This document shows positions 33,707-37,254 of a stretch of DNA of 37,254 nucleotides, one piece after another (within the stretch, counting starts at the first letter, position 1; each line of letters opens with the position of its first letter). The translations under genes were made by a program, and so were the position numbers. This stretch comes from a virus. The notes beneath the pieces are model-generated. The model worked only from the letters and a program-made list of their open reading frames with translations. It had not been told where the DNA came from and did no database searches. The DNA lies in IMG/VR virus record IMGVR_UViG_3300037069_001561, positions 1 to 37,254 of that record. The stretch is one strand, 5' to 3'.

Positions 33707-34272
33707 TGGGTGATCCCCACGATGGTTCGGCCCTGGGCGTCGGTGCTGATGGTGGCGTGGCCGCTTGCCATCGCGTAATCGACAGCGGCTTGGTCGCGGA
33801 AGCGGCTGCGCTCCTGGTCGGTCACGTCCGGGATCGCCTCGCCGTTGGGCTTGCGCACGATCGCTGCCATCAGTTCGGCCTTGTAGGTATAGCCTGGATA
33901 GCGGAAGCGGCGAAGGATTTCCTGCCCGCCCTTGAGCACCTCGCGGCGCTTGGGATCGTGCTGGATGTCGGCGTACTTGATGCGGTAGCCGTAGCGGCCG
34001 GAGAAGTCGAGGCAGAAGATGTTGAACACCTTGCCGCGCTCGGACGGCTGCACCGCCCAATGGAAGCCGGGCATGCGCCGCGTCAGCAAGTCGGCGATGT
34101 CCTTCACCAGGATGTGCGTGCTGGCCGACAGCCCGATCAGCGCGCCGTGGTCATCCACGATGCCCTGCGGCTCGCCGTGCGGATCGTGGCCGCGCAGGCT
34201 GGCACCCACGTTGTTCTCGCGGATGAAGGCATCGACCGCCTGCAAGGCCTGCTGCTCGATCGTCAGGCTCAT
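33703..34272 (-). CDS. Unknown virion-region protein
   Basis: ATG 34272 overlaps the tailspike stop (ATGA) and the stop overlaps the portal start. The 189-residue product has an N-terminal helix ([15 protein letters not shown]), a central alpha/beta region with [20 protein letters not shown] and [20 protein letters not shown], and [21 protein letters not shown]. It is charged and probably soluble. It is not a recognisable terminase subunit. A head or packaging accessory is plausible from context. Confidence 0.6.
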   Translation of the reverse strand: MSLTIEQQALQAVDAFIRENNVGASLRGHDPHGEPQGIVDDHGALIGLSASTHILVKDIADLLTRRMPGFHWAVQPSERGKVFNIFCLDFSGRYGYRIKYADIQHDPKRREVLKGGQEILRRFRYPGYTYKAELMAAIVRKPNGEAIPDVTDQERSRFRDQAAVDYAMASGHATISTDAQGRTIVGITQ

Positions 34273-36245
34273 GCGAGGCGGTCTCCCAGCGACTTGATCG
34301 AGAAGTCCAGGTAGCTCACGGTGTCGCCGCTGCGCGCGAACACGGCCAGGAACACGTTCGAGGCGAACTGGGTGATGAGGTGCAGGCTGATGCTGTTGCC
34401 AGTCTGGCTAAGCCCGATCTGCGTCCAGGTCGCGCCGCTGTCGGTGGACTGGAAGAACGCGGCCTCGGTGGTGGTCAAGCCAGTGACGATATTGCAGGTC
34501 GCCTCCCAGTAGTTGGTGGTTTTCCACTGGTAGTTGGCGAGGGTGTAGTGGCTCGACAGCAGCGCGCCGTTGAGGTCGATCAGCTTGCCGGTATGGATCG
34601 GCAGCTGGATGAAGGTCGAGCCGGACACCGTGGTGCCGGGATGCGACTGCGAGAAGCACACGGGCGCGTAGCTCGACCACTGGCCGGAGGCGTTGACGAT
34701 GCCTTGGGTGATGCCCGATCCGTAGTAGCCGTCGTACACGCGCAGGCCGACGATCTGGTTGTTGAGGCCATCGGAGACGTTGCCGAAGTAGATCGGGCCT
34801 TTCTGGCCGCTGCCACTGTGGCCCATGATGTTGTTGCCCCACATGGAACCGTTGATATGGTTCCAGTAGTTCGTGTTGGCAACGAAGTTCATGCCGCAGG
34901 CGTCGTAGCCGTGGCCGTTGATAGTGTTGTTGTAGATCGTGCAGGAGGCGTTGTCGCCATCATGCACGGACACCTGCACCGGGATGTTGCCATCGAGCGC
35001 GCTGGAGAAGTCCTCCATGTAGTTGCAACTGAACACGAACGAGCCGCGAAGCTTCACCACCACGGTGTTGGTATAGGTCACGCCGTAGTTGTGGTTGTTG
35101 AGGTGGAACAGCATCGGGAAGCCGGGGCCGGTGCCCGATTGCACGGGTGCGCCGGTGCAGTCGTAATGGCACGCCACGTCCGCGCCGAAGAAGCACCGCT
35201 GGATCGAGCCGCCGTTGAAGTCATTCAGCGCGATACCCGTGCCGGTGATCTTCATGAGCGTGCAATCGAGGTAGTGCGACAGGAAGCTCGATCCGTTCAC
35301 CACGCCGTTGGTAAAGCCTTCGATGCGCATGCCTTCGACCACGCCACCGAACGGGCCATTGATCGCTGTCGCGGTGTTGCCCGACGCGGCGCCGTAGACA
35401 TGGTGGTTCTTGATGCAGATGCGCAGGCGGCTGTTGGCGGTAATCGTGCCGGTGGCCGGGTTCTTCAGGTAGCCGTTCGGCGCGATGATGCGCGCGGTGC
35501 TCGAATAGCTGCCGGACGGATCGGCGGTTTCGCAGCGTCCGGGGCCGTCGATGACCAAGCCCTCGGTGTAGTTCACCGCCGAGTTGACCAGGAAGGCGTT
35601 GTTGGTACCACCGTAGCCCTTGGACGCGGGCCACTTCACGTGGTTGGAAAACGCGATGGCGCGCGTCAGCGCCGGTGCGAAGTCGGCAGCGGACGAAGTG
35701 ATCGAGGTGGCGCCATCGCCCGAACGCCAGAAGCGCAACGGCGACACCGGCAGTTCGTTGAGCACCGACGCCACGGTCAGCGGGCTGGCCGAGTCCAGCG
35801 CGTAGCCGACTTGCGAGGCGCCGCTGATGCTGGTTAGGTTGGTCGAGCCAGGCGCACCAGTCGGGCCGACCGGGCCAACCGGGCCAGGCGCACCAGTCGG
35901 GCCTACGCTGGTAGGGCCAGGTGCACCGGGTGGGCCAGGGTTGCCGATCGGGCCGATGGCGCCTTGCGGGCCGGTCAGGCCGGTGGGGCCAACCGGGCCA
36001 GTCGGGCCGTTGGTTCCCGGTGCGCCAGTCGGGCCGACTGGGCCGAGCGCGCCGTTGGTACCGGGCGGGCCGGGCGGGCCAGGGATCGAGGGGCCGCTGC
36101 CACCGCCGCCGAACGGCGTCAGGCCACCACGGGTGCCGTCGCTGATGAAGGCGAGCAGCTGCTGGTCATCGAACACCACGTCGCCGCGCGGCAGCGCGAC
36201 GGCCGGTAGGTCGATGGTGTTGACATGAAGGTCAGCGACAGACAT
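34269..36245 (-). CDS. Tailspike with collagen-like stalk and beta-helix body
   Basis: The 658-residue protein (ATG 36245) has an N-terminal head (1-45), a Gly-X-Y collagen stalk (~51-133), a linker with [20 protein letters not shown], then a pectate-lyase-like right-handed beta-helix (~170-570). The helix is rich in Asn/Gly turns ([57 protein letters not shown]). A small C-terminal beta domain follows ([19 protein letters not shown]). Trimeric spikes of this type bind and often cut surface polysaccharide. Catalytic residues were not assigned. It is encoded upstream of the portal gene, far from the other tail genes. Its stalk is a possible substrate of the hydroxylase. Confidence 0.8.
   Translation of the reverse strand: MSVADLHVNTIDLPAVALPRGDVVFDDQQLLAFISDGTRGGLTPFGGGGSGPSIPGPPGPPGTNGALGPVGPTGAPGTNGPTGPVGPTGLTGPQGAIGPIGNPGPPGAPGPTSVGPTGAPGPVGPVGPTGAPGSTNLTSISGASQVGYALDSASPLTVASVLNELPVSPLRFWRSGDGATSITSSAADFAPALTRAIAFSNHVKWPASKGYGGTNNAFLVNSAVNYTEGLVIDGPGRCETADPSGSYSSTARIIAPNGYLKNPATGTITANSRLRICIKNHHVYGAASGNTATAINGPFGGVVEGMRIEGFTNGVVNGSSFLSHYLDCTLMKITGTGIALNDFNGGSIQRCFFGADVACHYDCTGAPVQSGTGPGFPMLFHLNNHNYGVTYTNTVVVKLRGSFVFSCNYMEDFSSALDGNIPVQVSVHDGDNASCTIYNNTINGHGYDACGMNFVANTNYWNHINGSMWGNNIMGHSGSGQKGPIYFGNVSDGLNNQIVGLRVYDGYYGSGITQGIVNASGQWSSYAPVCFSQSHPGTTVSGSTFIQLPIHTGKLIDLNGALLSSHYTLANYQWKTTNYWEATCNIVTGLTTTEAAFFQSTDSGATWTQIGLSQTGNSISLHLITQFASNVFLAVFARSGDTVSYLDFSIKSLGDRLA
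35847..36095 (-). repeat. DNA repeats coding the tailspike collagen stalk
   Basis: Nine-base units encode about 27 Gly-X-Y triplets with one break (TSV near residue 113), many as GPT, GPV, GAP and GPP. The units are close to those of the two collagen genes at 22.8-23.7 kb, which suggests shared origin or exchange. Confidence 0.65.
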
Positions 36246-36248
36246 GGC

Positions 36249-36506
36249 TCATGCTCCGTTGTAGCTCGGGTTCGCCGGGTTCCACGCATACGGCGTGAAC
36301 TCCACGAACAGGCGGGTGTATCCAACGGGCAGGCTGGATGAGAGCGATTGCGCTCCGGTCAGTTTGATGGTGGTCGGGGCCGAGCCACCGAACGCATAGG
36401 CGGATACCACGTCACGCGATCCATCGGCCATCTGGCACAGCATCTCCCAGTCCACCGTCTTGGGACTGGTGGCAGGCGGCGCGATGTTGGCGTCACGCGG
36501 ATTCAT
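36249..36506 (-). CDS. Small hypothetical protein before the tailspike
   Basis: ATG 36506 overlaps the upstream stop (ATGA) and gives 85 residues; the longer open frame upstream is not protein-like. The product reads as a short acidic N-terminus (NPRDANIAPPATSPKTVDWE) followed by beta-type strands (SRDVVSAYAFGGSAPTTIKL, SSSLPVGYTRLFVEFTPYAW). It may fold as a small beta protein. It precedes the tailspike ATG by 3 bases and is likely part of the same structural set. No family recognised. Confidence 0.55.
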   Translation of the reverse strand: MNPRDANIAPPATSPKTVDWEMLCQMADGSRDVVSAYAFGGSAPTTIKLTGAQSLSSSLPVGYTRLFVEFTPYAWNPANPSYNGA

Positions 36507-36727
36507 GTCGGCGCGTAGGCCTTGCTGCTCTGCGCGGCCAGCGCCGACTTGGGCACCGACAGGTAGCTCGCGTGAATCTGGCGCAGCAGCAGGCCGCCCC
36601 ACTGCACGTCATAGCTCACGGTCGATTGCGTCAGGTGGATCGCCACCACGGTGACCGCGACGTGGACATCACCTACATTCAGGGACAGGGGTTCGCCAAT
36701 GGCGAACTGGTTGCCGTCGAGTTTCAT
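36503..36727 (-). CDS. Small beta-rich hypothetical protein
   Basis: ATG 36727 is chosen because AGAGGA lies 8 bases upstream and it starts 4 bases after the preceding stop; ATG 36745 would overlap that gene. The 74-residue product (MKLDGNQFAIGEPLSLNVGD at the start) is mainly beta strands (VHVAVTVVAIHLTQSTVSYD, VQWGGLLLRQIHASYLSV) and ends with SKAYAPT. Function unknown. Confidence 0.6.
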   Translation of the reverse strand: MKLDGNQFAIGEPLSLNVGDVHVAVTVVAIHLTQSTVSYDVQWGGLLLRQIHASYLSVPKSALAAQSSKAYAPT

Positions 36728-36731
36728 GCGA

Positions 36732-36953
36732 TCAGTCCTCTTCATAGCGCAACGGCGCCTGGGGAATGGCGGTGGGCGTGCCCATGTGCATGGCAAGCTC
36801 GGTGGGGGTCATCTTCGCCAGCGGCAGGATGTCGGCCGTCACGCGCGTGCTGACCATGACTTGCTGGCCGGCCTTGATGACGCGCGAGCGATGCGCGATG
36901 CGGATTTCCGCATCGTCCGGGCCATCGTTGCGAATGGTCAGGTGTGCCGCCAT
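36732..36953 (-). CDS. Small hypothetical protein
   Basis: ATG 36953 overlaps the previous stop (TGATG); a GTG one codon upstream is also possible. The 73-residue product has a beta-rich first half (HLTIRNDGPDDAEIRIAHRS, VIKAGQQVMVSTRVTADI) and a Pro-rich end (HMGTPTAIPQAPLRYEED). I do not recognise it. It lies in the chain of small coupled genes that opens the visible late operon. Confidence 0.55.
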   Translation of the reverse strand: MAAHLTIRNDGPDDAEIRIAHRSRVIKAGQQVMVSTRVTADILPLAKMTPTELAMHMGTPTAIPQAPLRYEED

Positions 36954-37063
36954 CACTCTTCCTCTTCAGGCAGCTTGAACGTGGCGATCCACACCACCAG
37001 GCCGACCGCGCCGACCAGCAGCAGGCCAAGGCCAGCGAGCAGCACCCAGTCGAAGGCGTCCAT
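36953..37063 (-). CDS. Very small single-pass membrane protein
   Basis: ATG 37063 overlaps the previous stop (TGATG) and gives 36 residues: a short N-terminus (MDAFD), one membrane helix (WVLLAGLGLLLVGAVGLVVW) and an acidic tail (KLPEEEE). Such minimal membrane proteins occur in phage late operons; roles include antiholin-like or membrane-targeting functions, but none can be assigned here. It is distant from the lysis cassette. Confidence 0.5.
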   Translation of the reverse strand: MDAFDWVLLAGLGLLLVGAVGLVVWIATFKLPEEEE

Positions 37064-37254
37064 CAGCAGCGATTCATCAGGTTGTGGGCTGACCAGGTCA
37101 GCAGCCCGCACACGCGGGATCGGCTGACGCGCTCGCCGCACAGCGCGCGGGCCAGGTTGCCTTCGCTGTTTTCGAGCACGCTGATGACCAAGTCCACGTC
37201 GCCGAACACGCCTTGTTCGACTTCGGCGGCCAGTTCGCGTAGGTCTGCCGCCAC
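37063..37254 (-). CDS. 3' end of a hypothetical protein, partial
   Basis: The frame is open to the right window edge, so the start is probably outside; GTG at 37254 could be either an internal Val codon or a start. The visible 63 residues (LRELAAEVEQGVFGDVDLVI, SVLENSEGNLARALCGERVS, RVCGLLTWSAHNLMNRC) look like a genuine helical protein with three Cys. Small late-operon proteins with a 'R-A-L-C-G-E' block are seen in other phages, but I cannot name the family. Confidence 0.45.
   Translation of the reverse strand: MAADLRELAAEVEQGVFGDVDLVISVLENSEGNLARALCGERVSRSRVCGLLTWSAHNLMNRC

Noticed and set aside
33707-34060. N-terminal extension of the portal frame
   Set aside because: The sequence is Arg/Pro/His-rich shadow of the preceding gene; the GTG at 33706 overlapping that gene's stop gives a normal portal start.

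Overview
The window is about 37 kb of a GC-rich double-stranded DNA bacteriophage (or prophage) with a short tail. The Rz/Rz1 spanin pair implies a Gram-negative host, and the base composition suggests a Pseudomonadota host; I cannot name the host or the phage. The gene set (large barrel-type portal, N4-gp56-type major capsid protein, head adaptor, beta-propeller tail hub, collagen-like appendages, a run of Ala/Gln-rich internal proteins ending in a >10 kb gene) resembles podoviruses of the Bcep22 / Stx-phage 933W kind. Terminase, replication and lysogeny genes lie outside the window.

Region 1 (1-3686, + strand) is a tightly packed early recombination operon: the end of an HNH/Ref-like protein, RecT annealase, a small zinc-ribbon protein, a conserved small phage protein, a YqaJ-type exonuclease, a Gp157-like protein, two partly overlapping small ORFs and a small basic protein. 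It ends at a strong intrinsic terminator (3855-3885). A second perfect hairpin (3901-3936) serves the oncoming - strand operon, so the two operons converge at about 3.7-4.0 kb.

Region 2 (3988-37254, - strand, transcribed right to left) is one long late operon whose genes mostly overlap by 1-4 bases. In transcription order it has: small proteins; a collagen-stalked beta-helix tailspike; an unknown protein; portal; a helical protein; scaffold-like protein; major capsid; two small head-region proteins followed by an intrinsic terminator; an unknown protein; adaptor; beta-propeller tail protein; tail-tip protein; two collagen-like proteins; a 2-oxoglutarate/Fe(II) hydroxylase; an unknown protein; a lysis cassette (XhlA-like, DUF5675, holin-like, Rz, Rz1); then putative ejection proteins with a GNAT enzyme among them; and a 3491-residue polyvalent protein with ParB-like, RadC/JAB-like, RelA/SpoT-like, HExxH and LPD38-like regions.

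The most notable points are: (i) two parS-type ParB-binding sites 437 bp apart inside the giant gene, read in different codon phases; (ii) a prolyl-4-hydroxylase-like enzyme directly behind two collagen-like genes, a possible phage-borne collagen hydroxylation system; (iii) a DUF5675 protein with an L,D-transpeptidase-like His...Thr-Lys-Gly-Cys signature at the endolysin position of the lysis cassette; (iv) a well-formed small antisense gene with its own ribosome binding site and a palindrome, nested in a linker of the giant gene. All family names come from reading the sequences by eye; no database search was run.
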